50,906 bases of DNA, taken from Dokdonella_A sp038237055. GTDB lineage: Bacteria; Pseudomonadota; Gammaproteobacteria; Xanthomonadales; Rhodanobacteraceae. Below the pieces are notes generated by a model, which was not told the DNA's origin, made no database searches, and was given only the letters and a program-made list of their open reading frames with translations. The DNA lies in NCBI GenBank assembly GCA_038237055.1, contig JBBRZD010000001.1:1-50906 (forward strand). The letters are read 5' to 3'. The position numbers and the translations under genes are program-made. Below, piece after piece: positions 7,506 through 16,865 of this stretch; within the stretch, counting starts at the first letter, position 1; every line of letters begins with the position of its first letter.

Positions 7506-9841
7506 GCAACGTCCCCGGGCGACATCGAACGCTGGCCTGGGTCCTGCTGTGCGGCTGGCTGGTGGCGCTGGTCGCGGTCGCCGCATTCGCCTTCCACACG
7601 CTGCATGTCAGCACCGATCTGCGCAGTTTCATGCCGCCGCCGCAGACGCCGGATCAGAAGCTGTTGATGGAACAAATTGGCGACGGACCCGGCTCGCGCC
7701 TGCTCCTGCTTGCGATTTCCGGCGCCGATGAACACCAACTGGCGGCCTTGAGTCGCGGCCTCGCCGAAAAGCTGCATAGCGACAGCCACTTCGAGCAGAT
7801 CATCAATGGCGCGTTCGATCCCGCCACTCTCGACGAGGCGTTGTTGCCGTACCGTTATCTGCTGTCGCCGACGCTCGACACGCATGCACTTGACGCGGCG
7901 TATCTCGGTGAGCAGCTCGAACAGCGCGTCGAAGATCTCGGCTCGCCGGCCGCAGCGCTGTTGAAGCCGCTGCTGCCGCGCGATCCCACTCTGGAAACCT
8001 TGGCGCTGGCCGAACGCTGGTCGCCGCCGAAGCCGCCGCAAACCCGCGATGGTGTCTGGTTCTCATCTACCGGTGAAGCCTTGATGCTGGTCGAGACGCG
8101 GGGTGCGGGTTTCGACCCGGCCGCGCAGGGCGCCGCGATTGATGCACTCAATGCCGCGTTCAACGCGCTGCCGGATGCGCATGCAGCGAAGTTGGCGATC
8201 AGTGGTCCCGGCTATTTCACGGTACTGATCAGTGCGAAGACGCGCGGCGAAGCCGATCGCATCGGTATGGTGAGCACGATCGGTTTCATCTTGCTGCTGC
8301 TGATGGCATACCGCAGCGTTCCGTCCCTGTTGCTCGCTGCGCTTCCGGTACTCAGTGGCGGCCTTGCCGGTGTCGCCGCGCTCGCGCTGGCGTTCGGCTC
8401 GGCGCACGGCATCACGCTCGCGTTCGGCTTCACCCTGCTCGGCGTGGCGCAGGAATATCCGATCCGCGTGCTCAGCCATCGCCGCGCCGGGGAGGATGCG
8501 CTAACCAGCGTGCGCGCCTTGTGGCCGCTGCTCGCGACCGCTATCGCATCCGCTGCGATTGCCTATCTCGCTTTTTTTGCATCCGGCGTCACCGGCCTGC
8601 AGCAGCTTGCGGTATTCACCATCGTCGGTCTGGCCGTGGCCGGACTCACCACTCGCTATCTATTGCCACGCGTGCTGCCGATGCGCTTCCGCGACGCAGC
8701 CACGACGCCCGGCCTGGCGCGCGCTGCGGATTTCATTGATGCGCTGCCGCGTCCGCGCTGGTTGCCATGGCTGTTGACTGCCGCGGCACTCGTCGTGCTG
8801 TGGTTCGCTCCAGGACCGATGTGGGAAAACGATCTCGCGGCGTTGACGCCGGTGCCGCAGGATCTGCTCTTGCGCGATGCGAAACTGCGCGGTGAACTCG
8901 GTGCGCCTGACGTGCGCTATTTGCTGGTGCTGAATGGCAAGAGTGCGGACGATGTACTCGCGTTTTCGGAAACTCTGGAACCACGCATTGATGAATTGAT
9001 CAAGCAAGGTGCCCTCGATGGAGCCGAACTTCCGAGTCGCTACCTGCCAAGTCTTGCGACGCAACGTGCGCGCCAGAGCAAGCTGCCCGATCGTGCGACG
9101 CTCGAGATAGCGCTCGCGCAAGCGACTCGTGATCTGCCGTTTCGCGCGGATCTGTTCACCCCGTTCCTTGACGATGTTGAGAAGGCAAGGACGCTACCGC
9201 TGCTGACCGCCGAGATATTCGGCAAGTCGCCGTTCGGCGGGAGACTTGCTTCGATGCTGGTCAAACGCAATGACGGCTGGCTGGGTCTTGCGACCTTGTC
9301 CGGCGTGCACGACGCGGGCGCGCTCGAGGCCTTCACCGAATCCACGCAAGGTCGTGCGCGTCTGCTCGACCTGAAAGGCGCATCGGAATCGCTGGTCGTG
9401 GCTTATCGTGAGCGCATCCTGCGTGCATTGGCGCTGGCGCTCGGTCTGCTTGCGATTACCGTGGTCGTCGCGTTGCGCAGCGCGCGACGCGCGTGGCACG
9501 TTCTCGCGCCGATGTCGCTCGCCACGTTGCTTGTGCTCGTGGTCGAACGCGCGAGCGGCATTTCGCTGTCGCTGTTTCATCTCGTCGCGTTGACGCTTGC
9601 CGCTGGACTCGGTTTGCACTACGCGTTGTTCTTCGAGCGACCCGTGGCGGATGCCGCCGAAGGTCGGCGCACCCTGCACGCGACGATCGTGTGCGTGCTG
9701 TCCGCGCTGCTCGTGTTCGGCATGCAGGCGTGGTCGTCGCTGCCGGTGCTGCGCGCAATCGGCCTCACCGTCGCACTCGGAGTCGGCTTCCACTTTTGCC
9801 TGTCGATCCTGATGGCGCGCGAACGCCAAGGCCGCGATTGA
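7502..9841 (+). CDS. MMPL/RND-family exporter of the pigment cluster
   Basis: A 779-residue inner-membrane transporter with two RND halves. Each half has one membrane segment, a large periplasmic domain, then a five-helix bundle: first TM about 10-32, helices about 257-395; second TM about 424-440, helices from about 640 to the end. It belongs to the group of MMPL exporters in aryl-polyene clusters, which move the lipid-linked pigment out of the inner membrane. GTG 7502 overlaps the stop of the LolA-like gene by four bases; there is no better ATG nearby. The stop shares a base with the next ATG. The substrate is inferred from context only. Confidence 0.88.
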   Translation: MSNVPGRHRTLAWVLLCGWLVALVAVAAFAFHTLHVSTDLRSFMPPPQTPDQKLLMEQIGDGPGSRLLLLAISGADEHQLAALSRGLAEKLHSDSHFEQIINGAFDPATLDEALLPYRYLLSPTLDTHALDAAYLGEQLEQRVEDLGSPAAALLKPLLPRDPTLETLALAERWSPPKPPQTRDGVWFSSTGEALMLVETRGAGFDPAAQGAAIDALNAAFNALPDAHAAKLAISGPGYFTVLISAKTRGEADRIGMVSTIGFILLLLMAYRSVPSLLLAALPVLSGGLAGVAALALAFGSAHGITLAFGFTLLGVAQEYPIRVLSHRRAGEDALTSVRALWPLLATAIASAAIAYLAFFASGVTGLQQLAVFTIVGLAVAGLTTRYLLPRVLPMRFRDAATTPGLARAADFIDALPRPRWLPWLLTAAALVVLWFAPGPMWENDLAALTPVPQDLLLRDAKLRGELGAPDVRYLLVLNGKSADDVLAFSETLEPRIDELIKQGALDGAELPSRYLPSLATQRARQSKLPDRATLEIALAQATRDLPFRADLFTPFLDDVEKARTLPLLTAEIFGKSPFGGRLASMLVKRNDGWLGLATLSGVHDAGALEAFTESTQGRARLLDLKGASESLVVAYRERILRALALALGLLAITVVVALRSARRAWHVLAPMSLATLLVLVVERASGISLSLFHLVALTLAAGLGLHYALFFERPVADAAEGRRTLHATIVCVLSALLVFGMQAWSSLPVLRAIGLTVALGVGFHFCLSILMARERQGRD

Positions 9842-10278
9842 TGCTTGCCAAGTCGGATTGGTCGATGCTGATTCCGCACAAGGGTGCGATGTGCCTGCTC
9901 GACGAAGTCATCGACTACAGCGACAACGCGATCCACGCGCGCAGCGATTCGCATCGAAAACCCGACAATCCCCTGCGCAGCCACGGCAAGTTACGCGCGC
10001 TGCACCTGTGCGAATACGGCGCGCAGGCGATGGCCGTGCACGGCGGACTCATCGCCCGCGCCGCCGGCGACATCGCAGCGCCCGGCTATCTGGTCTCGCT
10101 GCGCGCAATCGAACTCACGGTTGATCGTGTCGATGATCTTTCCGGCTCGATCGACGTGTACGCCGAACGTCTTCTTGGCGGTGACGGCAGCTGGCAATAC
10201 GCGTTCCGCATTGAGCATGTCGGCGCGTTGATTGCGAGTGGGCGCGCGGCGGTGATGGCCGCGCCGTCCTGCGCCTGA
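9841..10278 (+). CDS. COG4706-like 3-hydroxyacyl-ACP dehydratase (hotdog), pigment cluster
   Basis: A 145-residue hotdog protein with the opening LIPHKGAMCLLDEV, then HRKPDNPLR and LCEYGAQAMAVHGGL, which match the predicted 3-hydroxylacyl-ACP dehydratases of aryl-polyene clusters. It probably dehydrates polyene intermediates on the carrier protein, working with or instead of the enzyme at 5625. The ATG begins at the last base of the exporter stop codon, so it is the last gene of the coupled run. In other aryl-polyene clusters ketosynthase and ketoreductase genes sit beside this gene; here the next 215 bases have no gene and the following gene is unrelated. Confidence 0.85.
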   Translation: MLAKSDWSMLIPHKGAMCLLDEVIDYSDNAIHARSDSHRKPDNPLRSHGKLRALHLCEYGAQAMAVHGGLIARAAGDIAAPGYLVSLRAIELTVDRVDDLSGSIDVYAERLLGGDGSWQYAFRIEHVGALIASGRAAVMAAPSCA

Positions 10279-10493
10279 CGTCTGCTCCGATATGGCGTTG
10301 CAAGTGGCCTAGGTCGGCACGTCGGCGATTTCTGGCCCCGCAGTTTGAAAATGAACGCCGACTTTGCGTTACGACCGTCATTCATCGGCGAGTAGGGGGT
10401 CGGCCGCTACGTTCGTACGCTCACTACCGATAGCCCTCGCGCACGCGCGATGGGCACATCGATCCGCTTGAAAATTTATCAGTGAGGGCGACC

Positions 10494-10955
10494 ATGAATT
10501 CCATGCTTGTTAAGTGTTCGGCGCTTACGTTGTCATTGGCGTGTGGTGTTGTGTTCGCGCAAGCGCCAGCCGCAGCACCACCCGCCGCTGCGCCACCTGC
10601 CGCAGCACCGACGACATCTGCACCGCCAGCGGGCACAGGTAACGCGGGTTTGAATCCGCCTATACAGCAAGGGGCAGCGGGTTCGCGCGACGCGAACGGA
10701 AATGCCATCGCACAGCCAAACTCCTCGCAGGTAACCAATTCCGGTCAGGGCGGCGGCGTATCTTCATCGGGCGCACCCGCATCGGCCAGTTCACGCATTA
10801 CGCCTTTCGCCATGCTCGACATCGACAAGGCTGGCTACATCAAGATGGATCAGGCGCGCGGCGATGCGTGGCTCGCGCAGCACTTCGTGCAGTGCGACAC
10901 CAATCACAACGAAGAAGTCACCGAAAGCGAATACGAGACCTGCACATCGCGTTGA
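10494..10955 (+). CDS. secreted EF-hand calcium-binding-like protein
   Basis: A 153-residue exported protein. Residues 1-22 are a signal peptide ending VFAQ. Next comes a Pro/Ala-rich stretch made of repeated PAAAPP units (about 24-48), then a Gly/Ser/Asn-rich linker. The C-terminal 45 residues hold two EF-hand-like loops: a degenerate one (LDIDKAGYIKMDQA) and a good one with the DxNxNxxVxxxE pattern (DTNHNEEVTESE). Two cysteines (C135 and C150 region) flank the second loop and could form a disulphide in the periplasm. ATG 10494 follows GAGGG at a good distance; the in-frame GTG at 10482 is less likely. The role is unknown. The 215 bases upstream hold no gene. Confidence 0.75.
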   Translation: MNSMLVKCSALTLSLACGVVFAQAPAAAPPAAAPPAAAPTTSAPPAGTGNAGLNPPIQQGAAGSRDANGNAIAQPNSSQVTNSGQGGGVSSSGAPASASSRITPFAMLDIDKAGYIKMDQARGDAWLAQHFVQCDTNHNEEVTESEYETCTSR

Positions 10956-10972
10956 CGTGCACGTTGCATGGG

Positions 10973-11500
10973 TCAGAACATCCGCGCCGGGAAGATCGGC
11001 GCGGTTGTAATATGGGGTTCATCCCGCCATTGCAGCGCCGCCCACTGCACTGAGGTCGCCTTCGGCTTGAAGCGCGCGCCTGCAGCGAACGCCACCTGCG
11101 TCGGGACATCGATCTTCTCGCTTTGACCGGCGGCATCCCAAACCCGGTGTCGGCCCATGGCGTATTCATCACGTAGTGGAAACTGCCGTCTACAGCACCT
11201 TGGTACTGTTCGGTGTCGGTGTATGCGCTGCTGGTCTCGGCGCTTGAGTGGTACCGCCCGTCGCCGTACGTGATCAGCCCATAGTTCATCGCCAATAGTC
11301 GGTCGCTCAGATCGCCGACGTAATGCCGGGTATGACGGCTGGCAATGGATCGAAGCCGTCGCAGGAAATCAGATCGGCGGCGACGCTGCAGTCGAGCGGT
11401 GTTGCCAGCCCAGGCGTCGGTGCGGTGGCAGAAGAAGCCGCGTTCGCTGAAATATTTTCGTCAGCCTCACCTCTGCGCCTTGCCGCATAGCTCCTAAAGA
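10973..11500 (-). pseudogene. decayed gene remnant with frameshifts, family not recognised
   Basis: Protein-like sequence continues across changing frames on this strand. One frame reads ATAPTPGLATPLDCSVAAD, then LISCDGFDP (about 11410-11330); a second reads LAMNYGLITYGDGRYHSS through TDTEQYQGAVDGSFHY to NTPWADTG (about 11300-11145); a third reads VWDAAGQSEKIDVPTQVAF through ATSVQWAALQWRDEP to ARMF and a stop at 10973 (about 11150-10973). The break near 11140 lies in GGGTTTGGG, as expected for a one-base loss. The DGFDP-type segment resembles motifs of secreted proteins in this order. No start codon or intact frame exists. The stretch 11500-11726 upstream shows nothing recognisable. Confidence 0.4.
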
Positions 11501-11726
11501 AAGCATTGCTGCTGCTACGCCGAGAGAGAATGAGACACGATGGCTGGCAATGTTTCTATCCAAATTGGGAAGTGTGTACATACGACGCGGTGCAGCGTAG
11601 GCAGTGTGTTCGCTGCCAGGCGCCGACTGCGTCCCAATTGCAGTCAATTGAAGCGGGCCAAGTGCCGCGCTTCCGAACAGGCAAATTTTGGCTTCAGGTG
11701 GCGTCACCAAGCGTTGTCGCACCTCG

Positions 11727-13178
11727 TCAATGCGGCAGTTTCGCGCGTGCATCAGGCGCCGCCATGATGGCGTGCCGCACGTCGCTGGCGGGCGCGTTTT
11801 CGTCGAAGTCGAGCGTGTTCCCTTGTTGGCGGATACCCAAGTCCCGATAGGGCTTGGCGAGATCCGGAAAATCCCGTCGCGCGCGATATACGCGAAATCG
11901 CTTCGCGAACACGTCGCGGCCGATCAGGGTATCGAGTTTCGCGACGAATTCGTCCGGTGTCCAGCGTCTTTCGCTCGGCAGACAGCAGGCATCGAAGCGG
12001 CGCAGGGCTTCATCAACGTTGAGCCGGTTCTTGCTCGCATGTCGCAATTGAACATCGACGCTGAGCCAGTACGCGGTGCCGCTCCAGTAGATGCGCTGGA
12101 AGTCGTGCTGTTCACCCATCTGCGTGGATGCCGCTTCCAGAGTGCTGTCGTCATGCGTATTGCGGCGGCCGCGCGTGAAGCCGTCGTCGAGCTGCTCCCA
12201 CGCATGTACGGGTGTGAGCAGGCCGGAGCGCGCGCGCAAGACGTTCTGATAGTAGGTGGCGAGGCCTTCGGCGAGCCAGGCGCCGCGGTCGCCAAGATAG
12301 GGATGAAACAAATGGGAGAGCTCATGCACGGCGACCCAGTCTTGGTTGAACGCGTCATCGCTCTGGGTCGGATCGACGAACAAGGTCAGCGCATTCCCCT
12401 GCCCACGCGTGGATTGTCCAAACACGACCGCCTCAGATTGCGCGCCGACAGGTAGCACCAACACCTGCACGTCCGGCAGCGCGAGGCGCCCATACGCCAA
12501 TGCCGCGGCTTTCCCGACGCGCCGCAACCAGGCGATCAGGCGTTCGCTTTTTTGCGAATCCGGTTCGCCGAAGAGCGCGACATGCAGCACGCCGCCATCA
12601 AACGCAATCGACGTTTCAGTGAAATGACCAATCCCGACACGTGCCATCCACTCGATTGGCGTACGCGGTATCGTGAAATGCAAGGTGCGGTCGCTCGATA
12701 CCACGCGTCGCCATGGTGTGGAGATCGCGTAACCGGCAGGGAGTTCGACGCGCGCGTCAGCAGTGTCGACATTGACTGCCTGCAGCAGCCAGATTTGCGG
12801 GTTGACCAACAAATCGCTGTCGGTTCGCGTGCGTCCAAGCATCCGGTCCGCGGCCGCGATGCGACCGAGCGCAGCGCTGTAGTGAAGGCATTCGTCCGCC
12901 CGCCAGTCGTGCGCGACCCAAGCGGTATCTTCTCGCGTGAGTGGCGAGCCCGCATCACGGCGGATTGTGCCGAGAAATTGCGGCGCATCCTCGTCGGCTT
13001 CAAAACGAACGACGGCTGTGGCTTCGGCGAGGCACAGCGTGACCTGCATCGTCGTGTCGTCTGCTGTGTACTTCAGCGTGTAGTGCGCCATCGGCGTGGC
13101 GCGCACGCCGCCGGACAATGCGAGAACGATGAACGCGACAAACAGACGAGCGGGGACCATCCCTGCATGATGCGTCAT
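11727..13178 (-). CDS. M61-like secreted zinc metallopeptidase
   Basis: A 483-residue exported protein with a signal peptide (LFVAFIVLALSGGVRA, cleavage near residue 27). The gluzincin zinc site is clear: H285-E-L-S-H289 with the third ligand E304 in WLAEGLATYY. Upstream is a beta-rich N-terminal domain with the layout of M61 glycyl-aminopeptidase relatives, and downstream an all-helical domain. The C-terminal PDZ domain common in M61 enzymes is missing, and the protein is about 100 residues shorter. Substrate unknown; it probably trims peptides in the periplasm. It is divergent from uvrD with 68 bases between starts. An alternative start MVPARLF lies six codons inside. Confidence 0.8.
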   Translation of the reverse strand: MTHHAGMVPARLFVAFIVLALSGGVRATPMAHYTLKYTADDTTMQVTLCLAEATAVVRFEADEDAPQFLGTIRRDAGSPLTREDTAWVAHDWRADECLHYSAALGRIAAADRMLGRTRTDSDLLVNPQIWLLQAVNVDTADARVELPAGYAISTPWRRVVSSDRTLHFTIPRTPIEWMARVGIGHFTETSIAFDGGVLHVALFGEPDSQKSERLIAWLRRVGKAAALAYGRLALPDVQVLVLPVGAQSEAVVFGQSTRGQGNALTLFVDPTQSDDAFNQDWVAVHELSHLFHPYLGDRGAWLAEGLATYYQNVLRARSGLLTPVHAWEQLDDGFTRGRRNTHDDSTLEAASTQMGEQHDFQRIYWSGTAYWLSVDVQLRHASKNRLNVDEALRRFDACCLPSERRWTPDEFVAKLDTLIGRDVFAKRFRVYRARRDFPDLAKPYRDLGIRQQGNTLDFDENAPASDVRHAIMAAPDARAKLPH

Positions 13179-13234
13179 CGCGTCGGGATTTCGTAAGTGC
13201 GCACGGTACTGACCAGTGCGCTTGGCCCGACCGG

Positions 13235-13240
13235 TACAAT
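13235..13240 (+). promoter_or_regulatory. candidate -10 box of uvrD placed for a leaderless mRNA
   Basis: TACAAT, a near-consensus -10 element, is followed by six bases (GGCCGG) and then the ATG of uvrD at 13247. A transcription start seven bases after the box would fall on the A of the ATG. No Shine-Dalgarno sequence is present. A -35 match is weak. Confidence 0.45.
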
Positions 13241-13246
13241 GGCCGG

Positions 13247-15502
13247 ATGGACGTTTCCCACCTGATCGACGGACTTAACGAGTCCCAGCGCGAAGCGGTG
13301 ACCGCACCCGCCGGCCACTACCTCGTGCTGGCCGGCGCGGGTTCCGGCAAGACGCGCGTGCTGACGAATCGCATCGGCTGGTTGCTCGAAGTCGAGCGCG
13401 TGTCGCCGTGGTCGGTGCTTGCGGTCACGTTCACCAACAAGGCGGCTGGCGAGATGCGCGGACGCACCGAGTCGCTGATCGCAGGCGGCGCGCGTGGATT
13501 GACGATCGGCACGTTTCACGGCATCGCGCATCGCCTGCTGCGTCGACACTGGCGCGAGGCGAAATTGCCGGAAACCTTCCAGATCCTCGACGGTGACGAC
13601 CAGCAGCGCCTGGTAAAACGCACGATCCAGGGCATGGGGCTGGACGAGGCGCGCTTCCCGCCGCGTCAGGCGACCTGGTTCATCAACAGCGCGAAGGATG
13701 AAGGCAAGCGGCCCGATGCGCTCGATGCGGGCTACAACCAGAACAGCGGCGTGCTCATCGACATCTACCGCGCGTATGAAGCCGCGTGCCAGCGCGGCGG
13801 CCTCGTCGATTTCGCGGAACTGTTGCTGCGCGCGCATGAGTTGTGGCTGCACGACGATGCGTTGCTCGCGCACTATCGCGAACGTTTTCGCCATCTGCTC
13901 ATCGACGAATTCCAGGATACCAATACACTGCAATACGCGTGGATACGCGTGTTAGCGGGCAACAGCGGACACGTCTTCGTCGTCGGCGACGACGATCAGG
14001 CGATCTACGGCTGGCGCGGCGCGCGTGTCGAGAACGTGCAGCACTTCCTGCGCGATTTCCCGAATGCGCGAACCATTCGCCTCGAACAGAACTACCGTTC
14101 GACCGGCACCATTCTCGCCGCAGCGAACGCGGTGATCGCGCACAACCCGGATCGTCTGGGCAAGCAATTGTGGACGGCCGGCGAAGCGGGCGATCCGATC
14201 GAACTCTACGCGGCCTACAACGAGCAGGATGAAGCGCGTTATGTGGTCGAGCGTATTCGCGATCATCTGCGCGGCGGTGCAAAGTTGTCCGAAGCGGCGA
14301 TCCTGTACCGCTCGAATGCGCAGTCGCGCAACTTCGAGGAACAGTTGATCCAGCACGACATTGCCTACCGCGTGTACGGCGGACTGCGTTATTTCGATCG
14401 CGCCGAAATCAAGGATGCGCTGGCATACCTGCGCATGGTCGCAAACCGCCACGACGATGCCGCATTTGAACGCGCGGTCAACACGCCACCGCGCGGTATC
14501 GGCGATCGCACGCTCGACCTGCTGCGCCAGCGCGCGCGCCGCGAGAACACCTCGATGTGGGAAGCCGTGCTCGGCGAACTGGCCGCAGATGCGCTGGCCG
14601 GGCGCGCAAAGAATGCGCTGCGCGTGTTCCTGCAGCTGATCGACGAATTGGCGCGCGATTGCCTGGTTCCCAACGGGAAGGCGAGCGCCACCGATTCGGT
14701 GCCCGACGTGCGCGATGAAGCCGCTTTGCAAGGAGAGACACGCACGAACGAGCCGCTCGCATTGTCCGAGCAGATCGAGCATGCGATGGCGCGCTCGGGC
14801 CTGCGCGATTTCTATGAAAAGGACAGCCGTGGCAGCGCGGAATCGCGCACCGAGAACCTCGATGAACTGGTCAACGTCGCCGCGCGCTTCCGGCGCACGC
14901 CAGACGATCTCGAAGCGGGGTTGTCCGAGTTGTCGGCCTTCCTTTCGCATGCCGCGCTCGAAGCGGGTGAAGGGCAGGGCGAGGCATGGCAGGATTGCGT
15001 GCAGTTGATGACCCTGCATTCGGCCAAGGGTCTGGAGTTTCCGCTAGTGTTCCTGGTCGGTCTCGAAGACGGCTTGTTTCCGAGCCAGAAGTCGAGCGAG
15101 GAACCGGGGCGACTGGAAGAAGAGCGCCGCCTCGCTTATGTCGGCATCACGCGTGCGCGCGAACGCCTTCTCATCACCTATGCAGAATCGCGCCGGATGC
15201 ACGGGGTCGAATCGTATGCGCGGCCGTCACGTTTCCTCGCTGAAATTCCAGCCGAATTGTTGCGTGAGGTGCGTCCGCGCGTGCAGGTGAGTCGCCCAGC
15301 GTTTGCAGGGCGCTACGCCGATTCTTCTGCAGGTGCTGCGGTGCCGTTCAAGCTAGGCCAGCGTGTCGGGCATGCGAGCTTTGGCGAAGGCGTTGTGCTG
15401 AGTTACGAGGGCGCTGGCACGCATACACTGGTGGAAGTCAATTTCGCCGCTGCCGGTCGCAAGCGGCTGGTGCTCGCCTATGCGAATCTCAGTGCGTTGT
15501 GA
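13247..15502 (+). CDS. uvrD: DNA helicase II
   Basis: ATP-driven 3'-5' helicase of superfamily 1A, used in nucleotide excision and mismatch repair to unwind the nicked strand. The 751 residues match the usual length of about 720-750. Motif Q (LNESQREAV) comes first, then Walker A AGAGSGKT (29-36), motif Ia TFTNKAAGEM, motif II DEFQDTN (about 222), motif III GDDDQAIYGWRGA, QNYRS, and motifs V-VI LMTLHSAKGLEFP and VGITRARERL. The C-terminal KLGQRVGHASFGEGVV is the conserved Tudor-like UvrD tail that binds RNA polymerase. It stands alone, divergent from the M61-like peptidase gene, and lacks a ribosome binding site. Confidence 0.97.
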   Translation: MDVSHLIDGLNESQREAVTAPAGHYLVLAGAGSGKTRVLTNRIGWLLEVERVSPWSVLAVTFTNKAAGEMRGRTESLIAGGARGLTIGTFHGIAHRLLRRHWREAKLPETFQILDGDDQQRLVKRTIQGMGLDEARFPPRQATWFINSAKDEGKRPDALDAGYNQNSGVLIDIYRAYEAACQRGGLVDFAELLLRAHELWLHDDALLAHYRERFRHLLIDEFQDTNTLQYAWIRVLAGNSGHVFVVGDDDQAIYGWRGARVENVQHFLRDFPNARTIRLEQNYRSTGTILAAANAVIAHNPDRLGKQLWTAGEAGDPIELYAAYNEQDEARYVVERIRDHLRGGAKLSEAAILYRSNAQSRNFEEQLIQHDIAYRVYGGLRYFDRAEIKDALAYLRMVANRHDDAAFERAVNTPPRGIGDRTLDLLRQRARRENTSMWEAVLGELAADALAGRAKNALRVFLQLIDELARDCLVPNGKASATDSVPDVRDEAALQGETRTNEPLALSEQIEHAMARSGLRDFYEKDSRGSAESRTENLDELVNVAARFRRTPDDLEAGLSELSAFLSHAALEAGEGQGEAWQDCVQLMTLHSAKGLEFPLVFLVGLEDGLFPSQKSSEEPGRLEEERRLAYVGITRARERLLITYAESRRMHGVESYARPSRFLAEIPAELLREVRPRVQVSRPAFAGRYADSSAGAAVPFKLGQRVGHASFGEGVVLSYEGAGTHTLVEVNFAAAGRKRLVLAYANLSAL

Positions 15503-15695
15503 CTTGAGTCGCACGCAAGCGACGCGAAACGCTCATTGCAATCGGATCAGTCGAAGTTGTTGTTTGCACGCAATAGCAGTCTGATGCCAAGTCGGGACAA
15601 TGGACGCGAGCGTGCGGCTTTCGCGTAGGCGAATCTATCGGTGTATGGATTAGGCCACGCGTGCGCGTACGTTGGTTGCCAGGAAAATCATCGCG

Positions 15696-16598
15696 ATGAA
15701 GATTTCGCGCAAGACAGAGAAAGTAATCCTGGTCATTGCCGCTTTTGCGGCTTCAGGCGCGGTGGTGTTGTGGTGGTATCTGGACAGCTCGGTTTTGCAC
15801 CGCCAACCTTTGGTGAGCGTTCCATCGATGGCGTTGCCGACCGCGGTAGTGACCGCGTCAGTGCGCATGGAAAGTGTCGCGCAGGCAAGTGTTCCCGCGC
15901 CGACAGCATCGCCAGCGTCGGAGGACAATTCCGTCTCCGTATCCACGCCGGTGCCTACCGACCCGCCGCAACCCGTGCTTGCAACAAGCACGGATACATC
16001 GCCAGCCGCGCCTATGGAGGCGGAAGTCGGTTCATCTGGATCTGCGCCGGAGTCGCCGCCACCAGAGCCCGCCGCTGCGACGGATCCGGCACTGGCGCTC
16101 GTTGACTCGATCGAAGAAGGCGGCGGCCACGATGAGGCCATCGACCTGTTCGCCGAGCGCATTGCGACACTCGAACAAGATGACGATCCGAACAACGCGA
16201 CTGACGCGCGCCTGCTGAACGAATTCAAGTCGCGGGCGGACGACGAAGCATCGTCGTCGCAACGCGTGAAGGTGCTGCAAGATCATGTGAGCGCATGGCT
16301 GGCCGGTTTTCCAGCTGAGCGCGCGGATCACCTTACGCTGGTCTCGGTCGAGTGCAGGACCGCGTCGTGCCGGATCCTGATCGCCGAGCAAACGACGGAC
16401 TTCTCCGGCGCGGCGTACGACACGTTCAATTCGTCCTTCCTATTGCTTGTGAATGAAGACTGGTGCACGCAGCTTGGGCTCAGTTTGCAGGGAGTCTCGA
16501 CACATCCGGCCGACAGTGGGGCAGACGGTAAGCACGATTATGCGCTGTGGACCATCTATCTGAGCGACACCGCACCCGTTGAGCGAGTCCGGCAGTAG
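15696..16598 (+). CDS. inner-membrane-anchored protein with a cysteine-pair C-terminal domain, function unknown
   Basis: A 300-residue protein of unrecognised family. One membrane helix (VILVIAAFAASGAVVLWWYL, about 10-29) is followed by a long Pro/Ser/Ala/Thr-rich periplasmic linker to about residue 130, then an acidic helical region and a C-terminal domain. That domain holds LVSVECRTASCRILIAE, a C-x4-C pair seen in many uncharacterised exported proteins of Xanthomonadales and myxobacteria, and a third cysteine in DWCTQLG. The start ATG 15696 follows AGGAAAA; an upstream TTG at 15672 is possible but has no ribosome binding site. It is alone between uvrD and the sigma factor gene. The 193 bases upstream show nothing recognisable. 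Confidence 0.75.
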   Translation: MKISRKTEKVILVIAAFAASGAVVLWWYLDSSVLHRQPLVSVPSMALPTAVVTASVRMESVAQASVPAPTASPASEDNSVSVSTPVPTDPPQPVLATSTDTSPAAPMEAEVGSSGSAPESPPPEPAAATDPALALVDSIEEGGGHDEAIDLFAERIATLEQDDDPNNATDARLLNEFKSRADDEASSSQRVKVLQDHVSAWLAGFPAERADHLTLVSVECRTASCRILIAEQTTDFSGAAYDTFNSSFLLLVNEDWCTQLGLSLQGVSTHPADSGADGKHDYALWTIYLSDTAPVERVRQ

Positions 16599-16783
16599 CG
16601 CTCGCTGCACGCGCTGCAAGATCGGCAGCTTTCCATTGCGCCCGCTGCAACGCAATCGTCATGGGTATCGCGGCAAGCGCGAGTGTCGCGTTGAGCCATG
16701 AGCCGGGTGCAAATGACGTGATCGTGGGTGACGGCTTCAGGCTTCGAGACAGCTTCGCTCTCGCGGCAAGCCCATGTGCCGTG

Positions 16784-16815
16784 CCCGTCATCCTGGCTGA
16801 GGGCTGGATGACGGG
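16784..16815. terminator. stem-loop between the anchored protein and sigma factor genes
   Basis: CCCGTCATCC and its exact inverse GGATGACGGG form a 10-bp stem with a 12-base loop, followed by TTCTT on the plus strand. It lies between converging genes (stops at 16598 and 16866) and may end transcription of one or both. It also resembles the GTCATCC type of dispersed palindrome, so it may be a REP element used as a terminator. Confidence 0.5.
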
Positions 16816-16865
16816 TTCTTGAATGCCGTTTCGGAGTGGGCGCCGATACTGCGCGAGCGGCAAAC

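Noticed and set aside
11506..11850. Plus-strand frame with Cys pairs recalling a transposase zinc ribbon (QRRQCVRCQ)
   Set aside because: The cysteine spacing and following residues do not fit IS1595-type transposases, and the end overlaps the peptidase gene.
11688..12455. 255-codon plus-strand frame
   Set aside because: Antisense of the M61-like peptidase gene, which has the HELSH zinc motif.
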